A program made the translations under genes and the position numbers. A stretch of 64,000 bases of DNA from Meridianimarinicoccus aquatilis (lineage in GTDB: Bacteria; Pseudomonadota; Alphaproteobacteria; Rhodobacterales; Rhodobacteraceae). Each line of letters begins with the position of its first letter. The stretch's first letter is position 1. Below, one piece after another: positions 16,608 to 27,772 of this stretch. The notes under the pieces are model-generated. The model saw only the letters and a program-made list of their open reading frames with translations, was not told the origin of the DNA and made no database searches. The stretch lies in contig NZ_SMZO01000002.1 in NCBI RefSeq assembly GCF_004358675.1, forward strand, positions 1 to 64,000, read 5' to 3'.

Positions 16608-18716
16608 ATGCCCGACCTTCTGATTGAACTCTTTTCCGAAGAAATCCCTGCGCGGATGCAGGCGCGTGCGGCCGCTGACCTGCAAAAACTGGTCACCGAT
16701 GGCGTGGTCGAGGCGGGCCTGACATATTCCGGTGCGCGGTCCTTTGCGACGCCGCGGCGGCTTGCGTTGACAGTGCACGGGCTGACGGCAGAAAGCCCGA
16801 CGACCCGCGAAGAGCGCAAGGGCCCACGCGTGGATGCGCCGGACAAGGCGATCGCCGGGTTTTGCAAGTCCGTTGGCGTTGCGCGCGAAGATCTGGAAAT
16901 GCGTGATGACAAGAAGGGTCAGGTCTTTTTTGCTGTTATGACCCGCGAAGGACGGCCAGCGGCGCAGATCGTAGCAGACGTACTGGAGTCGGCGATCCGT
17001 AATTTTCCATGGCCAAAGTCCATGCGGTGGGGCGCGGGAGATTTGCGTTGGGTGCGGCCGCTGCACGGAATTTTGTGCATCCTGACCGATGAAGCGGGCG
17101 CCGAAGTTGTGCCCCTGGACGTTGCGGGCATCACCTCGGGTGATCGCACACAGGGTCATCGGTTTATGGCGCCAGATGCATTTTCTGTCGTGTCTTTCGA
17201 GGATTACGAGGCAAAGCTCAAGCGTGCTCATGTTGTTCTTGATGCCGAAGAACGGGCCGAGCAAATTTGGCACGACGCGACCAATGCGGCTTTTGCCCAA
17301 GGGTTGGACGTGGTCGAAGATCGCGGCTTGCTGACCGAAGTGGCTGGGCTCGTGGAGTGGCCTGTCGTTTTGATGGGGCAGATCGACGAGGCTTTCCGGG
17401 ACCTGCCAGCCGAGGTTTTGAAGACCTCCATGAAAGAGCATCAAAAGTTTTTCTCTGTTCGGAACGCGGCGGAAGATGGGCAGATTACCCATTTCGTAAC
17501 GGTTGCCAATCGCGCGACCGCCGATGATGGCGCGACCATTCTGGCGGGCAATCAAAAGGTTCTCTCGGCGCGTTTGTCAGATGCCAAATTCTTTTGGGAA
17601 AACGATCAGCGCGTCGCGCGTGCAGGCATGGCGGCGTGGCTTGAGTCGTTGGAGAACGTCACGTTTCACGCCAAACTGGGCAGCCAGGCCGAGCGGATCA
17701 CACGGATTGCGGCGCTTGCAAAAGAACTCGCGCCGTTGGTCGGGGCGGACGCGGCTGAGGCAGAGCAGGCCGCAAAATTTGCCAAGGCGGACCTTGCGTC
17801 TGAGATGGTCTATGAGTTCCCTGAATTGCAGGGGGTGATGGGTCGGTATTACGTCGGTATGACGTCGGTGCCCACGTCGGTGGCGGCTGCGGCAGAAGAG
17901 CATTACGCACCGCTTGGCCCGTCGGACGCGGTGCCCACTGCACCGGTTTCGGTTGCTGTGGCTTTGGCCGACAAGATCGACATGCTGACCGGGTTCTGGG
18001 CCATCGACGAGAAGCCGACAGGAAGCAAAGATCCCTTCGCCCTGCGCAGGGCGGCCCTTGGTGTGATCCGATTGGTGTTGGAAAATGGGTTGCGGATATC
18101 ACTTAACTCGCGGCCCGGTCCGTTTCATTTCAGTGCCGAAGCGGTTGGAGTGCAACAACGCGGAGACCAAAGTGCAGGTTATGCCGATCCTAACGACTTG
18201 CTCAGTTTCCTCCACGACCGACTCAAGGTCTACCTCCGAGACCGGGGCATCCCGCATGACGTGATTGACGCGTGCCTTGCGATGCCGAATGCGGATGATC
18301 TGACGCTGCTGGTCAAACGGGCCGAGGCGTTGGCGGCGTTCCTGAAAACCGATGACGGCGAGAACCTGATCCAAGGGTTCAAACGCGCCAACAATATTCT
18401 GACCCAGGCCGAAACGGCTGACGGTGTCGAGTATTCCTTTGGTCCGGATGCCAAGCTGGCAGAAACGGATGAGGAGCGCGCGCTGTTTGCGGCGCTGGAT
18501 CGTGAGGGGGCTGCGATCTCTTCGGCCATCGAGGCCGAAGATTTCGCGTCTGCCATGCGCGGCATGGCTTCCCTTCGCCAGCCCATTGATGCGTTCTTTG
18601 AGGCGGTGCAGGTCAATGCTGATAGTCAGATTGTCCGGCGCAACCGGCTTAACCTGTTGCATCTGATCCGGGCGACCTGTCTTCGCGTGGCGGATCTGAC
18701 CCGGCTCGGCGGGTGA
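16608..18716 (+). CDS. glyS: Glycyl-tRNA synthetase beta subunit
   Basis: 702 residues. N-terminal LLIELFSEEIPARMQ, then YSGARSFATPRRLAL, KSMRWGAGDLRWVRPLHGILC, GHRFM and SMKEHQKFF, all characteristic of GlyS. The C-terminal part has the HD-like and anticodon-binding regions (ALADKIDMLTGFWAIDEKPTGSKDPFALRR). It starts 5 bases after the DUF6446 stop. Canonical length and no breaks. Confidence 0.97.
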   Translation: MPDLLIELFSEEIPARMQARAAADLQKLVTDGVVEAGLTYSGARSFATPRRLALTVHGLTAESPTTREERKGPRVDAPDKAIAGFCKSVGVAREDLEMRDDKKGQVFFAVMTREGRPAAQIVADVLESAIRNFPWPKSMRWGAGDLRWVRPLHGILCILTDEAGAEVVPLDVAGITSGDRTQGHRFMAPDAFSVVSFEDYEAKLKRAHVVLDAEERAEQIWHDATNAAFAQGLDVVEDRGLLTEVAGLVEWPVVLMGQIDEAFRDLPAEVLKTSMKEHQKFFSVRNAAEDGQITHFVTVANRATADDGATILAGNQKVLSARLSDAKFFWENDQRVARAGMAAWLESLENVTFHAKLGSQAERITRIAALAKELAPLVGADAAEAEQAAKFAKADLASEMVYEFPELQGVMGRYYVGMTSVPTSVAAAAEEHYAPLGPSDAVPTAPVSVAVALADKIDMLTGFWAIDEKPTGSKDPFALRRAALGVIRLVLENGLRISLNSRPGPFHFSAEAVGVQQRGDQSAGYADPNDLLSFLHDRLKVYLRDRGIPHDVIDACLAMPNADDLTLLVKRAEALAAFLKTDDGENLIQGFKRANNILTQAETADGVEYSFGPDAKLAETDEERALFAALDREGAAISSAIEAEDFASAMRGMASLRQPIDAFFEAVQVNADSQIVRRNRLNLLHLIRATCLRVADLTRLGG

Positions 18717-18769
18717 ACGGCACCAAGGTTTGGCTTTCCAGCGGCGCGGTGCGGGGCTAACGTCGCGCT

Positions 18770-21322
18770 ATGCAAAAACTGGTCACGTTCAAGAAGTTTA
18801 CGTCTATCACGCCGACTGCACCGATCAGCCGCGGGCAGCATGGGTTTCGGGCCAAGTGCCTTCAGCGGTTGATCCGCATGGGGGTGCCGGTTCCTCGCAC
18901 TGTTGCCCTGTCATTTGAAGCGGTGCAGGGCATTGCAGGCGGACGTATGCCGGATGTCGGGCGGTTACTTGCGGTGTTCGGTGATGAGCCCTTGGTCTCT
19001 GTCCGGTCCAGCGGTCAGGATACTGCTTGGGGCGGGCCCAGTGCCGTCTTGAATATTGGTATGAACGACTCGCGTTATGCCAAATTTTGCGAAACGCTTG
19101 GCGAGCCCGCGGCCAGCGCACTGTATCTCAGGTTTATACAGACCTATGCGGTGCGCGCGGCCCATCTTGATGCGGCTTTGTTTGATCCCGGTACGCTTGA
19201 GGGCAGGGCGGCTGTTCAGGCGGCGTTGCAAGCTTATGAAACAGAAACAGAAAGCTATTTCCCTCAGGATCCGGAAGAGCAGTTAAGCGGTGTGCTTCGG
19301 TCGATGGCCCGCGCATGGCAGAGCACGTCGGCGCGGTTGCTTCGGCAGGCGCGCGGTGCGCCGTCTGATGCTGGCCTTGGGCTTGTCGTTCAAGAGATGG
19401 CTTTGGGTGTCGGCGCTGACGAGAGCGGCGCAGGGGTCATTCAATTTATTGACGGGGTCACGGGGCGCCCGCAAATCACTGGTCGTTACATGAGCCAGAG
19501 CCAAGGTCTTGATGCTCTGACCAGCGAGGGACGCGCCTTGTTCCTGACGCGTGACGCGCGGGGCCGGTCGTTGGAGGAGTTGTGCCCGGACCTGTTCGAA
19601 GAACTGATCGGTCACGGCGAGGCCTGCCGAACGCGGTTGCGTGACGAAACCCAGTTGGAATTCACGATTGCCGAGGGAAAGCTGGCAATCATTGATGCGG
19701 TTGTGGTGCCCCGCAGCTCCCGCGCCGCCGTGCAGGTGGTCGTCGCCTTGGCGCGCGACGGCATCATCACGCGGAACGAGGCTTTGCTGCGGATTCCGCC
19801 ACGCGCATTGAACGAAGTCTTGCACCCCTTGATCGACCCCGAGACCCCGCGCACGCCCATTGTGCGCGGTATCGCGGCCAGCCCAGGCGCTGCGGCGGGC
19901 AAACTTGTTTTTTCATCGACGGTTGCGCAGACGATGGCAGCGCAGGACGAGCCATGTATTTTGGCCAAGCGCGAAACCAGCCCCGAAGATGTGCGCGGGA
20001 TGCACGCAGCGCGTGGAGTTTTGACAGAACGTGGCGGCATCACAAGTCACGCGGCTGTGATTGCCCGCGGCCTTGGTGTGCCCTGCGTTGTCGGCGCGTC
20101 GGAACTCAGCATCGACAAGAAGGCGCGGACGATGCGCACGGCCAGTGGTGACGTGTTTCGCGAAGGCGACCTGGTCACGATTGATGGCACGGCAGGGGAA
20201 ATTCTCGCCGGAATTGTGCCGATGCTTGAGCCTGCGTTGGATGATGCGTTTGAGACCTTTCTGAGTTGGGCTGACGACGTCCGCGACATTGGCGTGCGGG
20301 TCAATGCCGACACGCCGCAGGACGCACAATTGGCCAGCCGTTTCGCGGCTGAGGGGATTGGGCTGTGCCGGACCGAGCATATGTTTTTTGCCGAGGATCG
20401 GCTGACCGCCATGCGGGAGCTGATCTTTACCGATCTGCCCGAAGATCGGGCAGAGGCCTTGGCGCAATTGCTTCCCATGCAGAGAGAAGATTTCACAAGT
20501 ATTTTCAGGATCATGGCGGGTAAGCCGGTTTGTATCCGGCTCTTTGATCCGCCGTTGCACGAGTTTCTTCCCCATGATCGGCAGGGTACGCTTGAATTGG
20601 CCGAAGCGTTGAATCGTCCTATGACAGAGGTTCAGCGCCGAATTGATAGCCTGCGCGAGTACAACCCTATGCTGGGAATGCGCGGAGTGCGGCTTGGGCT
20701 GACCTTGCCTGAGATTTACAATATGCAGGCCCGCGCCATTTTCGAGGCGTCGATCGACGCCTCTGCCGTGTCCGGAGACGTGACCGTCCCAGAGATCATG
20801 ATTCCGTTGGTGTCTGCCTGCCGTGAAGTGGAAATCGTTGCCGCGCGCATCGAGGCTGTGGCGCAAGCCGTACAGGCCGAACGCGGAGCAGAGGTCAGTT
20901 ATCGTTTGGGCGTCATGGTCGAAACGCCTCGGGCTGCGCTGCGGGCGGCTGACATTGCCAGGCACTGCCATTTTCTGAGTTTCGGCACGAACGATTTGAC
21001 CCAGATGACATATGGTTTGTCACGCGATGACGCGGGCCGGTTCATGGCCAGTTATGTGCGCCAAGGGGTGTTTCCAGAGGATCCGTTTCACACGCTTGAC
21101 CGCGAAGGGGTGGGCGAGTTGCTGACGCTGGGAGCACAAAGAGCGCGAAAGGTTCGCCCAAATATCGTGCTGTCGATTTGCGGCGAGCATGGTGGCAATG
21201 GCGAATCTATTGCCTTTTGCCGCGAGGCCGGGTTTCACTATGTGTCATGTTCGCCCTATCGGGTGCCTTTGGCGCGGTTATCCGCAGCCCAAATTGCGCT
21301 GAAATCCGCCGATGAAAGCTAG
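18770..21322 (+). CDS. Divergent pyruvate phosphate dikinase-like PEP-utilising protein
   Basis: 850 residues, slightly shorter than canonical PPDK. Domain order is kept: ATP-grasp-like N-terminus (1-320), phosphohistidine swivel with GGITSHAAVIARGLGVPCVVG (H427), and PEP/pyruvate TIM barrel (540-850) with ADEG-type RTEHMFF, EYNPMLGMRGVRLG, GTNDLTQMTYG and the catalytic cysteine in CGEHGG (C804). In the N-terminal domain, residues normally used for ATP differ: SVRSGAR is SVRSSGQ, the glycine-rich GGKG loop is absent, and the IEFTIE...LQTR segment reads LEFTIAEGKLAIIDA. It may work only in the PEP half-reaction or use a different donor. It follows glyS by 53 bases. Confidence 0.82.
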   Translation: MQKLVTFKKFTSITPTAPISRGQHGFRAKCLQRLIRMGVPVPRTVALSFEAVQGIAGGRMPDVGRLLAVFGDEPLVSVRSSGQDTAWGGPSAVLNIGMNDSRYAKFCETLGEPAASALYLRFIQTYAVRAAHLDAALFDPGTLEGRAAVQAALQAYETETESYFPQDPEEQLSGVLRSMARAWQSTSARLLRQARGAPSDAGLGLVVQEMALGVGADESGAGVIQFIDGVTGRPQITGRYMSQSQGLDALTSEGRALFLTRDARGRSLEELCPDLFEELIGHGEACRTRLRDETQLEFTIAEGKLAIIDAVVVPRSSRAAVQVVVALARDGIITRNEALLRIPPRALNEVLHPLIDPETPRTPIVRGIAASPGAAAGKLVFSSTVAQTMAAQDEPCILAKRETSPEDVRGMHAARGVLTERGGITSHAAVIARGLGVPCVVGASELSIDKKARTMRTASGDVFREGDLVTIDGTAGEILAGIVPMLEPALDDAFETFLSWADDVRDIGVRVNADTPQDAQLASRFAAEGIGLCRTEHMFFAEDRLTAMRELIFTDLPEDRAEALAQLLPMQREDFTSIFRIMAGKPVCIRLFDPPLHEFLPHDRQGTLELAEALNRPMTEVQRRIDSLREYNPMLGMRGVRLGLTLPEIYNMQARAIFEASIDASAVSGDVTVPEIMIPLVSACREVEIVAARIEAVAQAVQAERGAEVSYRLGVMVETPRAALRAADIARHCHFLSFGTNDLTQMTYGLSRDDAGRFMASYVRQGVFPEDPFHTLDREGVGELLTLGAQRARKVRPNIVLSICGEHGGNGESIAFCREAGFHYVSCSPYRVPLARLSAAQIALKSADES

Positions 21323-21472
21323 CCAAAATACCTCATGAAACAAGGGTTCTAAGCCGCCCATGTTGTAGATGTGTCACAGGAATGGACCCCAGTTCAGGCC
21401 CTAACGGAAGCCGTAAATTTGCCAAACCTGATCAGAGGCGGGTAAGACGCGTCTGGATAAATAGATACTTTG

Positions 21473-22177
21473 GTGAAAACTGTGCCCATCCGTTCTGCCA
21501 TACGAACCGTATACTTCTGTATAGCCGCGATTTCGCTTTCTTCCGGGGCGGCCATCGCGGGCGCGACTGTGAGTTCCTCCAATGACCCGAGCGCAGGCTT
21601 GGGCGGCAAACTGAGCAGCCTGTTCCGTCAGGAAAAGTCGGTGATGTCGGATATGGACCGCAAGCAGCTTCGCAGCTTTGTGGCCCCGGCTGTCGCCCCC
21701 GGTACGATTTCAGAGGTGACATACTCGCGTCAGTGGCTTGCTGGGCTGACTTTGCCGGCCGACGTCAAGAATGAAAGCCTGCAATGCCTTTCCGAAGCGT
21801 TGTACTTCGAAGCGCGCGGTGAAAGCGTCAAAGGGCAGTTTGCCGTGGCCGAGGTTATCTTGAACCGCGTCGCGTCTAGCCGGTACCCCGACACAGTTTG
21901 TGGTGTGATCCATCAGGGAACCGGCCGTAAGTACCAGTGCCAATTCACTTATACGTGCGATGGTCATCCCGAACACATCCGCGAAGCCGGGGCATTTGAG
22001 CAGGTTCGCAAAGTTGCGTATGTCAGCCTGGCAGGTGTCGCAGACCCATTGACCGATGGTGCAACGCATTATCACACCAAGCATGTAAACCCGAGCTGGG
22101 CGCGTAAGTTCCCAAAGACTGCGTCGATCGGGGTGCACCGCTTCTATCGTCAGCCCTCACAGGTGGCACAACGCTGA
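21473..22177 (+). CDS. SleB/CwlJ-type cell wall hydrolase
   Basis: About 234 residues. Likely GTG start at 21473, but 21470 (TTG) and 21482 (GTG) are alternatives and none has a good ribosome site. N-terminal hydrophobic segment (AIRTVYFCIAAISLSSGAAIAG) for export. The C-terminal hydrolase_2 domain has CLSEALYFEARGES, where the glutamates are the expected catalytic region, plus AEVILNRV, CGVIHQG, QCQFTYTCDG and DGATHYHT. Enzymes of this fold cut peptidoglycan glycan strands, commonly in remodelling outside sporulation in proteobacteria. Confidence 0.88.
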   Translation: MKTVPIRSAIRTVYFCIAAISLSSGAAIAGATVSSSNDPSAGLGGKLSSLFRQEKSVMSDMDRKQLRSFVAPAVAPGTISEVTYSRQWLAGLTLPADVKNESLQCLSEALYFEARGESVKGQFAVAEVILNRVASSRYPDTVCGVIHQGTGRKYQCQFTYTCDGHPEHIREAGAFEQVRKVAYVSLAGVADPLTDGATHYHTKHVNPSWARKFPKTASIGVHRFYRQPSQVAQR

Positions 22178-22234
22178 ATTCTGGTTTACGCCTGCCCGGA
22201 CTGTCCTGACACGTGACACCGGAGCTGACCTGCC

Positions 22235-23149
22235 GTGACCAATGCTGCCGCGCTGAGCGCACCATCCCCAGAGGTTGAGGGCGACACACGCGCCGCCCCC
22301 GACCGTATCTTTCTCAAAGACCATGTGGTCGACGTTGAAATCGGGGCCTTCCAAGCCGAGCGTGGAATAACTCAGCGCGTTCGCTTTACTCTCATCGCTG
22401 AATTGATGCCTGCCCCGCGTGCGGCGCTGTCTGCCCATGGCCCACGCGATGACGTGGACACAATTCTCAGCTATGATGTTCTTCTCGACGCAATTCATGA
22501 TGAAATTGCCGGTGGACGGATCAATCTTCTGGAAACTCTGGCCGAAGGCATCGCCGCGCGCGTTCTGGTTCATGCCGGGGTAACGCAAATCCAAATTGTG
22601 ATCGAGAAGCTTGATCGCGTGCCCGGATCGCTGGGTGTGGACATCACGCGCCATCGTCCGCGGACGATCGTTTCGGACCTTGCGCCTGCAACATTCGTGT
22701 CGGCGCCACGTCTTGCGGTAATTTCCCAGGCCACGCTTGCGGCCCCGGACCTGCCCGACCGGTTGGCGGCGCTGGCGGAGGGCGGACCTTTGATCCTTTG
22801 TGTCGACGCACCCGCGATGCCCGAGGCTGGGTTGCCGGTTCCGGTTCAGCGCCGGGTTGATTTGCTGTCTTATGAACAGGCCGCTTGGCGGCTTGCGGCC
22901 CGTGACGCATCCTGCGTGGTGGTGGACAGCCGAACTGAGTTGGACTGGGGGTTGCGCAATGGCCAGATCTCCGTCTGGGCGCCGTCCAAGATGGTGGTCG
23001 ATGCGCGCGAAAATGCGCCCTCTGGCCCGGTGTCGATGGCAATGCTTGTCCCTTGGCTGGCGCGGCAAATGGCGATTGGTAAAATTCTGACACTGGGCAC
23101 AGTCGCGCTTGAAGATACCGCCGGTCTGGATGTGCAGGCAGATGACTGA
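22235..23149 (+). CDS. folB: Dihydroneopterin aldolase FolB with extra C-terminal domain
   Basis: 304 residues, far longer than the ~120 of a stand-alone FolB. The GTG start at 22235 follows GGAG. Residues 25-150 match dihydroneopterin aldolase: IFLKDHVVDVEIGAFQAERG, DTILSYDVLLDAI, INLLETLAEGIA and VIEKLDRVPGSLGV, with the lysine of EKLD in the catalytic position. Residues ~155-304 are an unassigned alpha/beta region (ILCVDAPAMPEA, DWGLRNGQISVWAPSKM, LVPWLARQMA). It overlaps folP by 8 bases, so both folate genes are coupled. Confidence 0.85.
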   Translation: MTNAAALSAPSPEVEGDTRAAPDRIFLKDHVVDVEIGAFQAERGITQRVRFTLIAELMPAPRAALSAHGPRDDVDTILSYDVLLDAIHDEIAGGRINLLETLAEGIAARVLVHAGVTQIQIVIEKLDRVPGSLGVDITRHRPRTIVSDLAPATFVSAPRLAVISQATLAAPDLPDRLAALAEGGPLILCVDAPAMPEAGLPVPVQRRVDLLSYEQAAWRLAARDASCVVVDSRTELDWGLRNGQISVWAPSKMVVDARENAPSGPVSMAMLVPWLARQMAIGKILTLGTVALEDTAGLDVQADD

Positions 23150-24170
23150 ACCCGGATCGCTGCGTGCGTTGCGCCCGCAGGTGCGGACAGGGTCACGCCC
23201 GAAAGGCGCCGTTGCGCTGGCGGGTGGTTGGTGCTGGTTCGATACCGTCGATTGGTTGCAGCGCGACGCCGGCGCCACGCCGCTGCCTCTGGCAGCCCTG
23301 ACAGAGGCCGAGTTGCACGCGTTGAGCGCACCACGCGCGGCGCTGCCCGGTATGCCGGGCGACCGTCCCGCGATCATGGGCATTGTCAACGTAACGCCTG
23401 ACAGCTTTTCTGACGGCGGTCGGTTCTTTGATGCTGCTGATGCCTGCGCCCATGCCCGCGCGCTTCTTGGCGCAGGGGCTGACATTCTTGATCTTGGCGG
23501 TGAATCGACCCGGCCCGGGTCGGAGGAGGTGCCCGCTGTAGAGGAAATCAACAGAACGGCACCGGTGATTGCGGCCCTTTCTGGCGCAAAGCTCGGCCCA
23601 ATATCCATTGATACGCGCAAAGCGAATGTGGCGCAGGCAGCGTTGGTCGCCGGGGCGCAGGTTGTGAATGATGTGGCCGCGCTGACCTTTGATCCCGCTC
23701 TTGCCGGGCTTGTTGCCGCGTCGGGTGTGCCTGTCTGTTTGATGCATGCGCAGGGCGACCCGAAGACGATGCAGGACGCGCCGACATATGAAAATGTAAC
23801 ATTGGACGTTTTTGACTGGCTTGCGGACCGCATTGTTGCGGCCGAAGCTGCCGGTATCCCCAAAGATCGCATCGTGATTGATCCTGGTATCGGCTTTGGA
23901 AAGACAGTCGCCCATAATATGCAGCTATTGCGTGATTTGCCTGTGTTTCACACGTTAGGATGTCAAATCCTGCTGGGTGTTTCACGCAAACGTTTCATCG
24001 GCGTGATCGGTGGCGGCGAAACGCCGCCGGAACGGATGCCCGGGTCGATTGCCGTTGCCCTGCATGCTGTGGCACAAGGTGTGCAGGTTCTGCGGGTGCA
24101 TGACGTGGCCGAAACAAGACAGGCGCTTGGCCTGCAGATGGCTTTGATCGACCCCGTGGACCCAAGGTAG
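23142..24170 (+). CDS. folP: Dihydropteroate synthase
   Basis: 342 residues from the ATG at 23142, which overlaps the folB stop. The first ~75 residues are an extra N-terminal region; the DHPS TIM barrel follows with IMGIVNVTPDSFSDGG, LGGESTRPGS, ISIDTRK, VNDVAAL, LMHAQGDPKTM, DPGIGFGKT and LGVSRKRFIG. It condenses p-aminobenzoate with dihydropterin pyrophosphate; it is the sulfonamide target. The next gene, glmM, starts 54 bases on, the same folP-glmM order as in many bacteria. Confidence 0.96.
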   Translation: MTEPGSLRALRPQVRTGSRPKGAVALAGGWCWFDTVDWLQRDAGATPLPLAALTEAELHALSAPRAALPGMPGDRPAIMGIVNVTPDSFSDGGRFFDAADACAHARALLGAGADILDLGGESTRPGSEEVPAVEEINRTAPVIAALSGAKLGPISIDTRKANVAQAALVAGAQVVNDVAALTFDPALAGLVAASGVPVCLMHAQGDPKTMQDAPTYENVTLDVFDWLADRIVAAEAAGIPKDRIVIDPGIGFGKTVAHNMQLLRDLPVFHTLGCQILLGVSRKRFIGVIGGGETPPERMPGSIAVALHAVAQGVQVLRVHDVAETRQALGLQMALIDPVDPR

Positions 24171-24224
24171 GACAGATATAGACACCCGGCATCTTCCGTC
24201 CGGGTCAGGCAAAGGCGATCGACC

Positions 24225-25574
24225 ATGAGCAGCAGAACCCTTTTCGGCACTGATGGTGTGCGTGGCCGCGCGAACAGTTACCCCATGACTGCGGAAATGG
24301 CGCTGAAACTGGGTGCGGCGGCTGGCCGGTTCTTTCGCCGCGATGGCCGTAACGGGCACCGGGTGGTGATCGGCAAGGACACGCGGTTGTCCGGTTACAT
24401 GATCGAAAACGCCCTGACGGCTGGCCTGACGAGCACCGGCATGAATGTGTTGCTGTTTGGGCCGGTTCCAACCCCGGCGGTGGGGTTTTTGACAGGCTCC
24501 ATGCGCGCTGATCTGGGGATCATGATCTCGGCCAGCCACAATCCCAGCACCGACAATGGGATCAAGTTCTTTGGCCCCGACGGGTTCAAACTGTCCGATC
24601 AGGCCGAGACCGAAATCGAAGCGCTTGCCCTTGGTCAGGTGGAACCTGCGAAGCCCGAGAATATCGGACGCGCCCGGCGCGTGGATGAAGGGCGGATGCG
24701 GTATGTCGAGTACGTCAAGACGACCTTTCCACGATCCCTGCGTCTGTCGGGGCTGAAGATTGTCGTGGATTGCGCCCATGGGGCAGCCTATCGCGCAGCG
24801 CCTGAAATTCTGTGGGAACTGGGGGCAGACGTTATCCCGCTTGGGGTGGAGCCGAATGGCCGCAATATCAACGACGGTGTCGGCTCGACCGCGCCGCAAA
24901 CAGCCGCCGAAGCCGTGCTTGCCCATGGTGCGGACCTTGGTATTTGCCTTGATGGTGATGCGGACCGGGTCATCTTGATTGATGAAAACGGCCGTGTGGC
25001 CGATGGCGATCAGTTGATGGGGCTTCTGGCCAGTCGCTGGGCTGCCGAGGATCGGTTGAATGGGCGCACCTTGGTGGCGACGGTCATGTCGAACCTTGGG
25101 CTGGAACGGTATCTGCAAGGGCAGGGCGTTTCGCTGGTGCGGTCCAAGGTCGGCGACCGATACGTGGTCGAGGACATGCGCAAAGGCGGTTGGAACCTGG
25201 GCGGCGAGCAGTCGGGGCATATCGTGATGACCGACTACGCCACGACCGGCGACGGCATCATGGCCGCGTTGCAATTTCTGGCGGCGATGGTGCAGTCGGG
25301 TCAGCGTGCATCTGAACTGACAAATGTGTTTGAGCCATGCCCGCAGCTTTTGCAAAACGTGCGCTATTCTGCGGGAAGTGACCCTTTGTCGGACATCGCC
25401 GTAAAAGACGCGATTGCAGAGGCGGAAACAGCGCTGATCGGACAGGGGCGTCTTTTGATCCGTAAATCAGGCACCGAACCCCTGATCCGTGTGATGGCAG
25501 AGGCCGAGGACGAGGCGCTGATGGGCCGCGTGGTGCGCGATGTCGTGGCGGCGGTGCAATCCGCCGCGCCATAG
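24225..25574 (+). CDS. glmM: Phosphoglucosamine mutase
   Basis: 449 residues. Interconverts glucosamine-6-P and glucosamine-1-P on the UDP-GlcNAc route to peptidoglycan and LPS. All phosphohexomutase sites are present: [11 protein letters not shown] at the N-terminus, the phosphoserine loop [15 protein letters not shown], the Mg2+ loop DGDADRV, the sugar-binding GGEQSGHI and the phosphate-binding [15 protein letters not shown] strong hairpin terminator follows. Confidence 0.97.
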   Translation: MSSRTLFGTDGVRGRANSYPMTAEMALKLGAAAGRFFRRDGRNGHRVVIGKDTRLSGYMIENALTAGLTSTGMNVLLFGPVPTPAVGFLTGSMRADLGIMISASHNPSTDNGIKFFGPDGFKLSDQAETEIEALALGQVEPAKPENIGRARRVDEGRMRYVEYVKTTFPRSLRLSGLKIVVDCAHGAAYRAAPEILWELGADVIPLGVEPNGRNINDGVGSTAPQTAAEAVLAHGADLGICLDGDADRVILIDENGRVADGDQLMGLLASRWAAEDRLNGRTLVATVMSNLGLERYLQGQGVSLVRSKVGDRYVVEDMRKGGWNLGGEQSGHIVMTDYATTGDGIMAALQFLAAMVQSGQRASELTNVFEPCPQLLQNVRYSAGSDPLSDIAVKDAIAEAETALIGQGRLLIRKSGTEPLIRVMAEAEDEALMGRVVRDVVAAVQSAAP

Positions 25575-25607
25575 ACGCCCGTTCCGAAATACGCGTTCGA
25601 GCAATAA

Positions 25608-25636
25608 AAAAGGCGCCCCGCGATGGGGCGCCTTTT
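25608..25636. terminator. Bidirectional terminator between glmM and ilvC
   Basis: AAAAGGCGCCCC (25608-25619) pairs perfectly with GGGGCGCCTTTT (25625-25636) around a GCGAT loop. The A-run on the left and T-run on the right make it work in both directions, as expected between convergent genes. Confidence 0.92.
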
Positions 25637-25655
25637 CCGCGTCTTGGTAGGGCGA

Positions 25656-27268
<1,613 letters not shown>

Positions 27269-27272
<4 letters not shown>

Positions 27273-27727
27273 TTGATCTGGATGAAACCGATCGCGCGCT
27301 TTTGCGGGCGCTTGTTCAGGATGCCGGGCAAAGTGCAGGCGCCTTGGCGCGCCGTCTGAACTTGAGCCAGCCAACAGCGTGGCGGCGGATACGGCGGTTG
27401 GAAACGGCGGGCGTGTTATCTGGCAAGCGGCTTGAATTGGATGCTGCGCGTCTGGGGTTTGGCGTGACTGTCTTTCTTGGTATTAAGCTTGCCGCTCGTG
27501 GAAGGGTCAGTCTTGAGGACTTTGAAAGAGCGATCACCGCGATCCCCGAGGTGCAGGCGGTGCATCATGTGCTTGGGCGCTACGACTATCGTCTTCGCAT
27601 TGTTGCGCGCGATTTGCCAGATTTCGAACGCGTGCTGCGCCGCCGGATTATGGTTCTTCCAGCGGTGGGCGAGGTCGAGGCAAATGTTCTTTTAAGCGAA
27701 GAGAGGCTGCCGGGGCCAATCGGTTGA
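27269..27727 (+). CDS. Lrp/AsnC-family regulator, second of a coupled pair
   Basis: 152 residues, same length as its partner, starting in the ATGA that ends the first. HTH segment LARRLNLSQPTAWRRIRRLETAGVL and RAM domain PEVQAVHHVLGRYDYRLRIVARDL. The two proteins are clearly paralogous, though the second has a proline ending (SEERLPGPIG), and translational coupling suggests a hetero-oligomer. A perfect 20-base palindrome follows. Confidence 0.9.
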
Positions 27728-27738
27728 GCGGCGCGGTA

Positions 27739-27758
27739 AAACCCTTGTACAAGGGTTT
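27739..27758. terminator. Palindromic terminator, Lrp2 / UbiH-like junction
   Basis: AAACCCTTGT (27739-27748) is followed directly by its reverse complement ACAAGGGTTT, a 10-bp stem that would close with a short loop. It lies between two convergent genes (stops at 27727 and 27773) and has A/T-rich ends on both sides, so it can act bidirectionally. Confidence 0.65.
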
Positions 27759-27772
27759 CTCTGGCAGTGATG

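Noticed and set aside
22157-23872. 571-codon open frame antisense to folB/folP
   Set aside because: Shadow of two well-supported folate genes on the plus strand; low-complexity Ser/Arg/Ala content and no start signal.
23982-25355. 457-codon open frame antisense to glmM
   Set aside because: Shadow frame caused by GC-rich third positions; glmM is certain on the other strand.
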